Shown here: positions 1 to 6,885 of the stretch, in pieces
How positions within the stretch are numbered: position 1 is the first letter of the stretch
Layout: every line of letters begins with the position of its first letter
The notes under the pieces: model-generated
The model's database searches: none
What the model saw: only the letters and a program-made list of their open reading frames with translations
What the model was told of the DNA's origin: nothing
Translations under genes and position numbers: made by a program
Origin: Anaerolineae bacterium
GTDB taxonomy: Bacteria; Chloroflexota; Anaerolineae; JAAYZQ01
Direction: 5' to 3'
Length of the DNA: 9,094 nt
Assembly (NCBI GenBank): GCA_016926595.1
Contig: JAFGOG010000111.1
Span: forward strand, 1-9,094

Positions 1-309
1 GCGCGCGATGACGCAGACAAGGTACGCTATTCGGGATTCCACGAGATCGCGAATGCCGAACACTATGTCGAGGTGTTGGTGCAATATGCGGGCAGTGCTT
101 CCAGTCTCGACGGCTTGGTCACACTGTCTATCGATGGCGTCCAGGTAGATCAGTTCTCCTCGCTGGACATCTATGACGCCGACAAGCGTCCAGACAACGT
201 GCAGTTGGGCGCGATATTGGGCGTCGATGCCGGCACCCTGGGCGTGTTCTATCTCGATGAGCTGCTGCTGCGAGAAGGCGCGGACGAGATCGGGCCGGTG
301 ATCGATTAA
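1..309 (+). CDS. 3' end of an extracellular beta-sandwich (LamG-like) protein, partial
   Basis: The frame is open from the first base and ends at TAA (307-309), giving 102 C-terminal residues; the true start lies outside the window. The fragment alternates short beta strands and turns. It contains 'VTLSIDGVQVDQF' followed near the end by 'GVFYLDELLLRE', the pattern of the last strands of a concanavalin/LamG-like jelly roll, where a variable followed by 'FYLDEL' forms the closing strand. There is no catalytic motif, anchor or sorting signal in the visible part; the chain simply stops after 'GADEIGPVID'. The likely role is carbohydrate or surface binding as one domain of a larger secreted protein, but this is inferred from fold style alone. 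The next gene begins about 400 bases downstream behind hairpins and its own promoter, so the two are probably separate transcription units. Confidence 0.6.
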   Translation, partial: ARDDADKVRYSGFHEIANAEHYVEVLVQYAGSASSLDGLVTLSIDGVQVDQFSSLDIYDADKRPDNVQLGAILGVDAGTLGVFYLDELLLREGADEIGPVID

Positions 310-315
310 GGTCGG

Positions 316-332
316 GCGAGCGGACCGCTCGC
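316..332. repeat. Short perfect inverted repeat just after the stop codon
   Basis: An 8-base arm (gcgagcgg, 316-323) and its exact complement (325-332) are separated by a single base, six bases after the stop of the upstream gene. As RNA it would form a tight GC-rich hairpin, with the innermost pairs opening to make a loop. No T-run follows. It may protect the 3' end of the mRNA or cause weak termination together with the next hairpin. Confidence 0.45.
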
Positions 333-347
333 GTTCGCAACTGTAAA

Positions 348-391
348 CGGGCACGGCTTTGGGTTCTCACATGTGACCCAAGCCGTGCCCG
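348..391. terminator. Long stem-loop, possible terminator without a clear T-run
   Basis: The arm cgggcacggctttgggt (348-364) pairs with acccaagccgtgcccg (376-391), with one unpaired T. The stem continues inward through TCACA/TGTGA with a small bulge. The stem is about 16 pairs and very stable. It is followed by ttgctgtctgt on the + strand and by TTTACAG on the - strand, so neither side has a proper U-tract. Its position downstream of the gene ending at 309 suits transcription termination or 3'-end protection, but a canonical intrinsic terminator is not shown. Confidence 0.5.
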
Positions 392-518
392 TTGCTGTCT
401 GTCGGGGGCCGTACAGCTCTTTCCAATCCCAACTGAATAGCTCACTGCCGCCAGCGTCCTGACGATCCCCGCGGGCAGACTACGCCCGCAGATTCGCAAA
501 AGCACACACCGGCTAGTT
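392..518. other. Intergenic stretch without a recognisable gene
   Basis: Together with the flanking signals this forms a 406-base gap (310-715) between two + strand genes. The only structure seen here is a 6-base-arm hairpin (gcgggc 471-476 with gcccgc 484-489). Open frames crossing it lack credible start sites and protein-like composition. Confidence 0.5.
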
Positions 519-546
519 TTGCAGTTCTCGCCGGTTGTGGTACACT
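519..546 (+). promoter_or_regulatory. Putative sigma70-type promoter of the SARP regulator gene
   Basis: A -35-like TTGCAG (519-524) and a -10-like TACACT (541-546) are separated by 16 bases; each matches the consensus at 4 of 6 positions. Transcription would start near 553 and give a leader of about 160 bases before the ATG at 716. A hairpin (552-573) would lie at the very 5' end of this RNA. The call rests on motif and position only. Confidence 0.4.
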
Positions 547-551
547 CATCC

Positions 552-573
552 TTGCAGGTCCTCAGTCCTGCAA
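552..573. repeat. Inverted repeat at the predicted 5' end of the regulator transcript
   Basis: ttgcagg (552-558) and cctgcaa (567-573) are perfect complements around an 8-base loop. The element lies immediately downstream of the putative -10 box, so it could be a dimeric operator or a 5' mRNA hairpin. Nothing in the sequence distinguishes these options. Confidence 0.35.
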
Positions 574-715
574 TGGTGACGACGTGGTGTACGCACGAGG
601 TCCCTTGTGGGCACACTTTTTTTGTCCAAGGAGGAACCTCGGAGATCGTTTAGAGGGTGAGACTGCGAAAACAGCCGGGGATAAAGCAAGAACCCCTCTC
701 CTCAGGTCGGTCAAG

Positions 716-3700
716 ATGGGAACCTACCTTCGGATCCATCTTCTAGGTGACCTGGAGATCTGGCGCGATGGCCAGGTCGTCCCCAATGATGCCTGGCCAA
801 GCCGCAAGGTTCGCCGGCTCTTGGGCATTCTCGTCACGCATCGCCATCGGGCAGTCTCGAGCGACGAACTGATCGAATGGCTGTGGCCGGATCTCGGCCT
901 TGAATCAGCGCGCAACAGCCTATGGGTAGCAGTCAGCCACCTTCGGCGAGTACTGGAACCAGGGAAGGTGCAGCGCGGCCGATCCACCTTTGTCCTCACC
1001 GAGCCACCCGGTTACCGCTTTGACCCCGCCGGCCAGTGCCAGATCGATGTGGATGCCTTCCTCGACCAGGTTCGCGCCGGGCAGGAGCAGCAGCGTCGGG
1101 GCGAATGGACAGCGGCTCTGGATGCCTACCTTGCCGCGCACGCCCTCTACAGGGGTGACTATTTGGCCCAGGATCGGTATGAGGACTGGGCCATACCCAC
1201 CAGGGGGAGACTGCACGAGATCTTGTTAGAGATCAAGGGCAACCTGGCGATCTGTCACCTGAACCTGGGCCGATACCATGAAGCGCTAGACCAGGCCCGC
1301 CAGGTGCTAGACGATGAACCTTGCCGCGAGAGCGCCTGGCGGTTGGTGATGGAAACCTGCTATCGTCAGGGCGAGCAGGATCGGGCCTTGCACGCCTTTG
1401 AGCGCTGCCGGGCCATTCTGGCAGAGGAACTGGGCGTGGAACCCATGCCAGAGACCTTGGCCCTCCGCGAACGGATACTACAAACCCCACCCACCCTGCC
1501 CCGGCAGCCCAGTGCCACACTCCCAGCAGCCCTCGCCCTCCATCTACCGTTCGTTGGCCGCGAGCAAGAGTGGACCCAACTCAGCGGCGTACTCCAGCAG
1601 GCGCTGAATGGCCGGGGACAGGTGGTGCTCATAGCCGGCGAGCCTGGCATTGGCAAGACCCGCCTGTTGGAGGAATTGGCCGGCTTGGCGACAGCGCGGG
1701 GCGCCCGAGTTCTCATGGGTTGCTGCTATCAGATGGAACAGAATATGGCCTATGCCCCGTTTATCGAGGCGCTCAAACCCCTGCTTACGTCCATGTCCGC
1801 CGGACCGCAGCCCTGTCCGCCAGCCCAACTGGCGGCCGTTGCCGAGCTTTTGCCCGAACTGCGCCGGATATGGCCCCACTTGCCTCCCTACCAACGCCTG
1901 CCGCCCAATGCCGAGCGCACCCGGCTGCTAACCTCCCTCGCTCAGGTCATCCGGCTCTGCACTCAGAATGAGCCACTGGTTCTACTGCTCGATGACCTGC
2001 ACTGGGCCGATCCTTCGAGCCTGCAACTGATCCACCACCTGGCACGGCAGGGAGAGGAACAACCCTTGCTTCTGGCAGGCGCTTACTGCTCGACGCACCT
2101 GGCCCTTGGCCAGGGCCTGGCTTCGCTGCGCCAGCAGTTGGCCCGGCAGAAGCGATTGGTAGAGCTGTCTCTAACGGCATTCTGCCAAGACGACGTTGTC
2201 CTCCTGCTGCGCATCCTGGGCGCTTCGGACGGTAGCGATGCCCTGGCCCGGCGGCTCTACCGCGAGACCGAGGGCCACCCCTTTTTCCTGGCCGAGGTGC
2301 TGCGAACCCTGGCCCAGGAAGAACTGGACCTTACGACTGTGGCTCAAAAGACCGGCATCGACGAGCGGTGGCTGCTGTCCCCTGACGTTCGGGCGGTCGT
2401 ACTGGGTCGCCTGGACCGCCTCACCGCGGACGATCGGGAATTGCTGGACCACGCGTCCGTCGTTGGCCGCGAGTTTGCTCCGTCCCTGCTGGCCCACTTT
2501 CTCGACCGGCCCGAGCGCACGCTTGCCGAGCAGGCCGAGCAGTTGTGCGCGCGGGGCTTCTTGCAGCCTCGCCAGCCAGACCGCTACGAGTTCGGCCACG
2601 GCCTGATGCGCCGCGCAGCCTACGAGGCTCTCAGCGAACCCCGCCGCCGTCTGCTCCACCGTCAGCTGGCCGATTTACTGCTTGCCCAGGACGCCCCTGC
2701 CAGCACCGTGGCGACCCACTATGCCGCCAGCGACCGCCCCTGGCTGGCCCTGGAGCCTGCACTGATGGCCGCCCAGCAGGCCGCGCATCTCACGGCCTAC
2801 GACGAGGCCCTGGCCTGGTGCCAACAGGCGATGTCCATCGCCGAAGCCCACCCCCAGGCCGTGCCGCCCGGTTTCCGCACCCGCTTGCACCTCCAGTGGC
2901 GCACGTTGTGGTACTATCGCGGCGACCTGGAGCGCACGCTGGCTGCTGACCGGGCTGCCCTCGCCGCCGCTCGCCACGAGCACGATCCGGCTGCTGAGCT
3001 GCAAGCGCTGTGGCACCTCGCCCACGACGCGACACAGGTAGCCGCTGGCGGACCTTCTGGCCTGCAAGCCGAGGCGCTGGCCCTGGCCCGTAATCTGGGC
3101 GATCCAGTAGCCCTGGCCCGCAGCCTCGCTCGCCACGGCTCTGACAGTGGCTTCCTAGCCAACCCGGCTGAGCGAGAGTCCGCCCTCCAGACTTTGGACC
3201 AGGCGGTGAGCCTGGCTCGCCAGGTGGGCGACGCGGCTTTGCTGCATCACGTCCTGTGTGAGCTGTGGGGTGTGGGCCGGCTGCCCCAGGCCCGCGCCGC
3301 CCTTGAGGAGGCCCTGGTCCTAGTTCGCCGCCTGGGAGATCGTCGCGAAGAGGTTGGTACCCTGGCTAAACTGGCCGACCTGCTGGCCCGCCAGGGCGAC
3401 TTTCCTGCGGCGATCGAATACGCTGACCAGGGCATGGCCCTGGCCGCGCAGGTGGACAGCCCAGCCTACGGTGCCTGGAACCGGCGAGCTCTGGGTCAGG
3501 CTTTGGCTGCTCTGGGACAAACAGAAGAAGGCGTAACCCACCTGCGCGGTGCCGCGCAGACCTTTGAGACGCTCGCCTGGCGCACCATGTTGGCCGGTAG
3601 TCTGCTGCGCCTGGGACTGGCCCTGCAACTTGGCGGCGACTGGGCCGGCGCGACAGCAGCCATGGAACGAGTGATGGCTCTAAGCAAGAAGACACACGAG

Positions 3701-4012
3701 GTCTACGAGGCAGCCTACGCCCTGGCCGCGCTGGGTGAGTTGCGCCTGGCCCGGGGTGAAACAGAGGCTGGCAGCCAGGCACTGGTCAAAGCTGCCATCC
3801 TGGCACCACAGGTTGGCTTGCCCTGGCACCGGGGTGGGACGCTACTTCACACCGCCAGCGGGCACCTATTGCTCGGTCAGTTCGAGGCCGCCCTTGCCGC
3901 TGCCGATGAGGTGGTCTGCCTGGCCGAAGAAGAAGACCTGCGCGAGGTACAAGCACATGGTCTGCGGCTGCGACTGCAGGCACAAAATCGGCAGATCCGA
4001 CTTTTTGAGTAG
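716..4012 (+). CDS. SARP/BTAD-type transcriptional regulator with AAA ATPase and TPR-like C-terminus
   Basis: This is a 1098-residue multidomain regulator. Residues 5-105 look like an OmpR/SARP winged helix: opening 'LRIHLLGDLEIWRDG', DNA-contact region 'NSLWVAVSHLRRVLE' at 67-81, closing 'GYRFD'. Residues about 109-255 form a BTAD helical repeat domain. 'FVGREQEW' at about 279 opens a STAND/AAA_16-like ATPase with Walker A GEPGIGKT (308-315), Walker B LVLLLDDLHWAD (421-432) and 'GHPFFLAEVLRTL' (520-532). From about 650 to the end, alanine-rich helical pairs resemble TPRs. There is no C-terminal LuxR helix-turn-helix, as expected when the DNA-binding domain is N-terminal. In this class, ATP and ligand or partner sensing gates transcription activation. 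I chose ATG 716 because the SARP domain begins right after it and AGG lies 9 bases upstream; the frame extends in the same phase to GTG 584, but that extension lacks domain character. The target is unknown; the operon downstream is the nearest candidate. Confidence 0.92.
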   Translation: MGTYLRIHLLGDLEIWRDGQVVPNDAWPSRKVRRLLGILVTHRHRAVSSDELIEWLWPDLGLESARNSLWVAVSHLRRVLEPGKVQRGRSTFVLTEPPGYRFDPAGQCQIDVDAFLDQVRAGQEQQRRGEWTAALDAYLAAHALYRGDYLAQDRYEDWAIPTRGRLHEILLEIKGNLAICHLNLGRYHEALDQARQVLDDEPCRESAWRLVMETCYRQGEQDRALHAFERCRAILAEELGVEPMPETLALRERILQTPPTLPRQPSATLPAALALHLPFVGREQEWTQLSGVLQQALNGRGQVVLIAGEPGIGKTRLLEELAGLATARGARVLMGCCYQMEQNMAYAPFIEALKPLLTSMSAGPQPCPPAQLAAVAELLPELRRIWPHLPPYQRLPPNAERTRLLTSLAQVIRLCTQNEPLVLLLDDLHWADPSSLQLIHHLARQGEEQPLLLAGAYCSTHLALGQGLASLRQQLARQKRLVELSLTAFCQDDVVLLLRILGASDGSDALARRLYRETEGHPFFLAEVLRTLAQEELDLTTVAQKTGIDERWLLSPDVRAVVLGRLDRLTADDRELLDHASVVGREFAPSLLAHFLDRPERTLAEQAEQLCARGFLQPRQPDRYEFGHGLMRRAAYEALSEPRRRLLHRQLADLLLAQDAPASTVATHYAASDRPWLALEPALMAAQQAAHLTAYDEALAWCQQAMSIAEAHPQAVPPGFRTRLHLQWRTLWYYRGDLERTLAADRAALAAARHEHDPAAELQALWHLAHDATQVAAGGPSGLQAEALALARNLGDPVALARSLARHGSDSGFLANPAERESALQTLDQAVSLARQVGDAALLHHVLCELWGVGRLPQARAALEEALVLVRRLGDRREEVGTLAKLADLLARQGDFPAAIEYADQGMALAAQVDSPAYGAWNRRALGQALAALGQTEEGVTHLRGAAQTFETLAWRTMLAGSLLRLGLALQLGGDWAGATAAMERVMALSKKTHEVYEAAYALAALGELRLARGETEAGSQALVKAAILAPQVGLPWHRGGTLLHTASGHLLLGQFEAALAAADEVVCLAEEEDLREVQAHGLRLRLQAQNRQIRLFE

Positions 4013-4080
4013 CTCACCCGTGTAAGAGCAGTATCTGCCGAAACAGCTTGGATAATTAAGCTCAAAATAAGTTGGGTGTG

Positions 4081-4118
4081 GTAGGTTATATCCGTCAGGA
4101 TGTAGCCTACTTTTTTTT
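4081..4118 (+). terminator. Rho-independent terminator of the regulator gene
   Basis: Arm 4081-4093 (gtaggttatatcc) pairs with 4098-4110 (ggatgtagcctac) over 13 positions including two G-U pairs. A 4-base loop separates them, and eight consecutive T follow directly (4111-4118). This is a textbook intrinsic terminator 68 bases after the regulator's stop, and it separates the regulator from the operon that follows. Confidence 0.92.
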
Positions 4119-4201
4119 CCATTAGTCAAGCTGCCAGGCACTGTCGCTTCGCCTACAGCAGGCCTGGCATCTTGGTCTATGCTGCATCGGAAGGAGTCGC
4201 C
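4119..4201 (+). promoter_or_regulatory. Presumed control region of the surface-protein operon, with inverted repeat
   Basis: A strong terminator ends just upstream, so a promoter for the next genes must lie in these 80 bases if they form their own operon. I see no good -35/-10 pair; TATGCT (4178-4183) is the best -10-like hexamer and has no matching -35. An inverted repeat, gccaggc (4133-4139) and gcctggc (4162-4168), occurs where an activator could bind. A weak extended promoter that needs an activator would fit the neighbouring SARP regulator, but this is inference. The Shine-Dalgarno ggaaggag lies at 4189-4196. Confidence 0.35.
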
Positions 4202-4522
4202 GTGTCTCATTCTGGGGACAGCCACGAAACCCTGACCTTCGTCGTCCGCCTATGGCGGGAAACCGATGCAGACGGCCATAGCCATTGGCGTGGGCGGGTC
4301 GAGCATGTCGCTTCGCAGGAGGTAGACTATGTAGAGGAGGCGGGAGGAGTGGCGAGCTTTATCGAACGGTGGACATTGCCGGATGCTGAATCAGACCAGC
4401 CCGGACTGGCAAACCAGGTGAAAGGAGATCACAATGAAGCGCACACATGTTTTGAGCATCGTGTTGACCCTGGGACTGGCGCTGGCCCTGACGAACAGCG
4501 CGGGCCTGGCGCAAGGAACTGA
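4202..4522 (+). CDS. Small soluble 'FVVRLW / HWRGRVEHV' protein, function unknown
   Basis: This is a 106-residue protein without signal peptide or membrane segment. The start chosen is GTG 4202, because ggaaggag (4189-4196) lies at ideal spacing; the frame is also open upstream to TTG 4172. The core 'TFVVRLWRE...HWRGRVEHVASQEVDYVEEAGGVASFIERW' matches, from memory, a small family in Chloroflexota with the pattern F-I-V-R-I-W ... W-R-G-x-I-x-H-V ... F-I, often encoded near BTAD regulators. No biochemical role is known to me. The core ends near residue 60; the rest is polar. The last 30 residues are read out of frame through the first 89 bases of the next gene, including its signal-peptide codons, and are probably not conserved. 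The overlap suggests translational coupling. An alternative is that a mutation removed an earlier stop. Confidence 0.68.
   Translation: MSHSGDSHETLTFVVRLWRETDADGHSHWRGRVEHVASQEVDYVEEAGGVASFIERWTLPDAESDQPGLANQVKGDHNEAHTCFEHRVDPGTGAGPDEQRGPGARN
4421..4427 (+). promoter_or_regulatory. Ribosome binding site of the beta-roll protein gene
   Basis: AAAGGAG lies 6 bases before ATG 4434, inside the coding sequence of the small upstream protein. It fixes the start of the large secreted protein and supports coupled translation. Confidence 0.8.
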
Positions 4523-6575
4523 GCCGCAAGGAGACACCCAGCCACTGGCGCTGTTGGGCACAGGATTCACCTACCAGGGGCAGCTCAAGAGCGGCGGAAC
4601 GCCCTACAGCGGCGCCTGTGACCTGCGTTTTGGGCTGTGGGACGCACTCAGCGGTGGGGCACAGATCGGCGCGGCCCAGACCCGGGCTAACGTCAGCCTG
4701 GCAGAGGGCTATTTCACCGTGCAGCTCGACTTTGGGGCCGGCGCGTTCCCGGGCGACGCACGCTGGCTGGCGATCGAGGTACGCTGTCCGGCCGGCGCGG
4801 GGAGCTACACGCTGCTCAGTCCGCGGCAGCCGCTGACAGCGACGCCCTATGCGCTCTATGCCACGGCTGCGCCGTGGGCGGGGTTGGTGCAGGTACCGGC
4901 CGGCTTTGCGGATGGCGTGGACAACGATACCACGTACAACGCCGGGACGGGGCTGTCGCTGAGCGGCGGGCAGTTCAGCCTGGCGGCGACCTATCGGCTG
5001 CCACAGGGGTGTGCCAGCGGGCAGATCGCAGAGTGGACCGGCTCCGCCTGGATCTGCGGCAACGATGACAGCGGTGGGGGCGCGGCCAACGCCTGGTTGC
5101 TGACAGGCAACGCCGGCACGACGCCGGGCACCCAGTTCGTGGGCACGACCGACAACAGGGCGCTGGAGCTCAAGGTCAATGGGCAGCGGGCTCTACGCCT
5201 GGAACCGCAGGCCAAAGGTCCCAACTTGATCGGCGGTTCCGCCCTAAATACGGTCACCGCCGGAGTGCACGGTGCCACGATTGGCGGGGGGGGAGGAGAA
5301 AGCGGCTTTTTCAATTGGGTAACCGACAACTATGGCACAGTGGGAGGCGGCCTTAATAACTTTGCTGGCGACACTGCTGGCACGACGTCGGACCGGGTCT
5401 ATGCCACCGTGGGTGGGGGCTTGGGTAACTGGGCCGCCGGAGAGTTCGCCACGGCGGGCGGGGGCCGTGTAAACTATGCAGGCGGCCAGTATGCCACCGT
5501 GGGCGGGGGCTCAGACTCCCAAGCCACCGGCCCCTATTCCACCGTGGCTGGCGGCGGGTGGAACTTGGCTACAGACGACTTTGCGACCGTGGGCGGGGGC
5601 TTTAACAACCGGGCGGGCGACAACGCCGGGTCGACCGCAGACCGGGCCTACGCCACGGTGGGCGGCGGCCGGGACAACGTCGCCAGCGGCACCTCGTCGG
5701 TGGTGTCCGGCGGAGACACCAACACCGCCAGCGGCGATCGTGCGACCGTGCCCGGCGGGGTAGGCAACGTGGCGTCAGGCCACCATTCCTTCGCCGCGGG
5801 TCGACGGGCCAAGGCGCTGCACGACGGCGCCTTTGTCTGGGCCGATGCCCACGACGCCGACTTTGTGTCGGATGCCGCCAACGAGTTCCTGGTGCGGGCC
5901 TACAACGGGGTCAAGATCGTTCGTGGGGCCAGCACTTACTCGGCCAGCCAGGCCGCGTTGCAGGTGGACCAGGCGGCAGCCGCCGAAGCGGGCTGGTTCT
6001 ACACCCTCCATGCCGACAACGCCTACGCCGTGCTCAAGGTGGCCAAGCTACCCGCCGCGCCTGGGAATTTTATCGACGGCGTGGACCGGACCGCCGAGGG
6101 AGTCGAGACTCGCCGCTTCCACATCGACAGGAACGGCACCTACATCGCCGGCTCTGATTTTGCCGAGGCCCTGCCGGCGACCGGCGACCCGGCGGACTAT
6201 GAGCCGGGGGACGTGCTGGTCATCAGCCTGGAGCGGCCGGGTGGGGTCGAAAAGTGCCGCCAGCCGTACGACGGTCGGGTGCTGGGCGTCTACTCTACGC
6301 GACCAGGCTTCCTGGGCGCGGACAAGGCGGGCGTCACAGAGGTCGCCGCGGGCGATCTGCCCGTGGCGGTGCTGGGCATCGTGCCGGTCAAGGTCTCGGC
6401 AGAGAACGGGTCGATCCAGCCGGGCGACCTGCTGACCACATCGTCGATGCCAGGGCACGCAATGCGCTGTGAGGGGCTGGAGCAGTGCTTCGGGCGGACG
6501 CTGGGCAAGGCGTTGGAAGGGCTGGCCGCCGGGCAGGGCACAGGCGTGATCCGAGTGCTGGTGACGCTGCAGTAG
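4434..6575 (+). CDS. Secreted beta-roll fibre protein with YadA-head-like repeats
   Basis: This is a 713-residue exported protein. Residues 1-26 form a Sec signal peptide (cleavage probably after 'AGLA'). A beta domain, 'GTGFTYQGQL' to 'ATPYALYA' (42-143), follows. Then come a linker with 'DGVDNDTTYNAGTGLSLSG' (161-178), and 'WLLTGNAGTTPGTQFVGTTD' (221-240), a stalk-type motif common in fibre-like proteins. Residues 300-465 are ten glycine-rich repeats of the type Y-A-T-V-G-G-G-x-x-N-x-A-x-G-x, eight of 15 residues and two of 23. They resemble the left-handed beta-roll of YadA/Hep_Hag heads. The C-terminal part carries 'SFAAGRRAKA', 'GAFVWAD', 'SDFAEALPA', 'YEPGDVLVI', 'GDLLTTSSMPGHAM', 'GKALE' and 'VIRVLVTLQ', a recurrent terminal module of bacterial secreted fibre proteins. 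There is no membrane anchor or autotransporter barrel. A surface or matrix adhesin is likely; trimerisation is inferred, and ligand is unknown. Confidence 0.85.
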   Translation: MKRTHVLSIVLTLGLALALTNSAGLAQGTEPQGDTQPLALLGTGFTYQGQLKSGGTPYSGACDLRFGLWDALSGGAQIGAAQTRANVSLAEGYFTVQLDFGAGAFPGDARWLAIEVRCPAGAGSYTLLSPRQPLTATPYALYATAAPWAGLVQVPAGFADGVDNDTTYNAGTGLSLSGGQFSLAATYRLPQGCASGQIAEWTGSAWICGNDDSGGGAANAWLLTGNAGTTPGTQFVGTTDNRALELKVNGQRALRLEPQAKGPNLIGGSALNTVTAGVHGATIGGGGGESGFFNWVTDNYGTVGGGLNNFAGDTAGTTSDRVYATVGGGLGNWAAGEFATAGGGRVNYAGGQYATVGGGSDSQATGPYSTVAGGGWNLATDDFATVGGGFNNRAGDNAGSTADRAYATVGGGRDNVASGTSSVVSGGDTNTASGDRATVPGGVGNVASGHHSFAAGRRAKALHDGAFVWADAHDADFVSDAANEFLVRAYNGVKIVRGASTYSASQAALQVDQAAAAEAGWFYTLHADNAYAVLKVAKLPAAPGNFIDGVDRTAEGVETRRFHIDRNGTYIAGSDFAEALPATGDPADYEPGDVLVISLERPGGVEKCRQPYDGRVLGVYSTRPGFLGADKAGVTEVAAGDLPVAVLGIVPVKVSAENGSIQPGDLLTTSSMPGHAMRCEGLEQCFGRTLGKALEGLAAGQGTGVIRVLVTLQ
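5331..5828 (+). repeat. Coding tandem repeats: two 83-codon blocks of five beta-roll units each
   Basis: Ten units encode residues 300-465 of the secreted fibre protein. In order their lengths are 23, 15, 15, 15, 15, 23, 15, 15, 15 and 15 residues. The two long units carry the same 8-residue insertion (D/N-A-G-T/S-T-S/A-D-R type) and begin exactly 249 bases apart (5331 and 5580). The array therefore divides into two blocks of equal length. A degenerate unit, 'GATIGGGGG', precedes the array at residues 280-299. Confidence 0.8.
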
Positions 6576-6585
6576 GAGGTGGGCT

Positions 6586-6885
6586 ATGAACCGTTCCTTT
6601 TCGATCGCACTCTTTTTCCTGGGCCTCGCGCTGCTGCTGGCCGGCGGCGTCGCCTGGGCCGCAACCGCCGGCCCCTACGGCCTGTCGTGGTTCACCCTGG
6701 ATGGCGGGGGTGGGACCTCCGGCAGGGATGGCTACACTCTGAGCGGGACGGCCGGCCAGGTGGATGCCGGAGTTTCGGCTGGCGATGGGTACACATTGGC
6801 CGGTGGCTTCTGGCCCGGGGGCAAAGTTGCCCCGGCACCGATCCAGCAGGTGTACCTGCCGATCGTGCTGTGCCGAGCACCGTAA
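6586..6885 (+). CDS. Small secreted protein with GFW motif and YLPIVL tail
   Basis: This is a 99-residue protein. The signal peptide covers residues 1-25, with hydrophobic core 'ALFFLGLALLLAGG' and cleavage after 'AWA'. The mature part has two related motifs, 'GRDGYTLSGTAGQ' and 'AGDGYTLAGGFWPGG', a pattern I know from many short modules in Chloroflexota exported proteins ('ysLsGTiGQpdAg...ytLsGGFW'). The chain ends 'VYLPIVLCRAP', close to the 'YLPLVLR' tails of other exported proteins in that phylum; the function of the tail is unknown to me. The ATG is fixed by AGGAGGT (6574-6580), which overlaps the stop codon of the beta-roll gene. The 10-base gap makes coupled translation very likely, so the product probably acts with the fibre protein at the cell surface. 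The single cysteine in the tail is unpaired. Confidence 0.78.
   Translation: MNRSFSIALFFLGLALLLAGGVAWAATAGPYGLSWFTLDGGGGTSGRDGYTLSGTAGQVDAGVSAGDGYTLAGGFWPGGKVAPAPIQQVYLPIVLCRAP

Noticed and set aside
128..616. 162-codon - strand frame
   Set aside because: Arginine- and cysteine-rich translation without family resemblance, antisense to the real gene end and hairpin region; shadow frame.
584..715. Extension of the regulator to GTG 584 (44 more residues)
   Set aside because: The extra residues have no domain character, the GTG has no clear ribosome binding site, and SARP proteins normally begin directly with the 'LRIHLLGDLEIW'-type strand found just after ATG 716.
4151..4168. Direct repeat gcctaca / gcctggc at 11-base spacing as a SARP-type binding site
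   Set aside because: SARP sites are often heptamers repeated every 11 bases, but only four of seven bases match here and no third copy follows, so chance is likely.
5331..5828. CRISPR array or DNA-level satellite suggested by the repeated gtgggcgggggc motif
   Set aside because: The repeats are in phase with one long reading frame, have 45- or 69-base periods and vary at third positions, so they are protein repeats.
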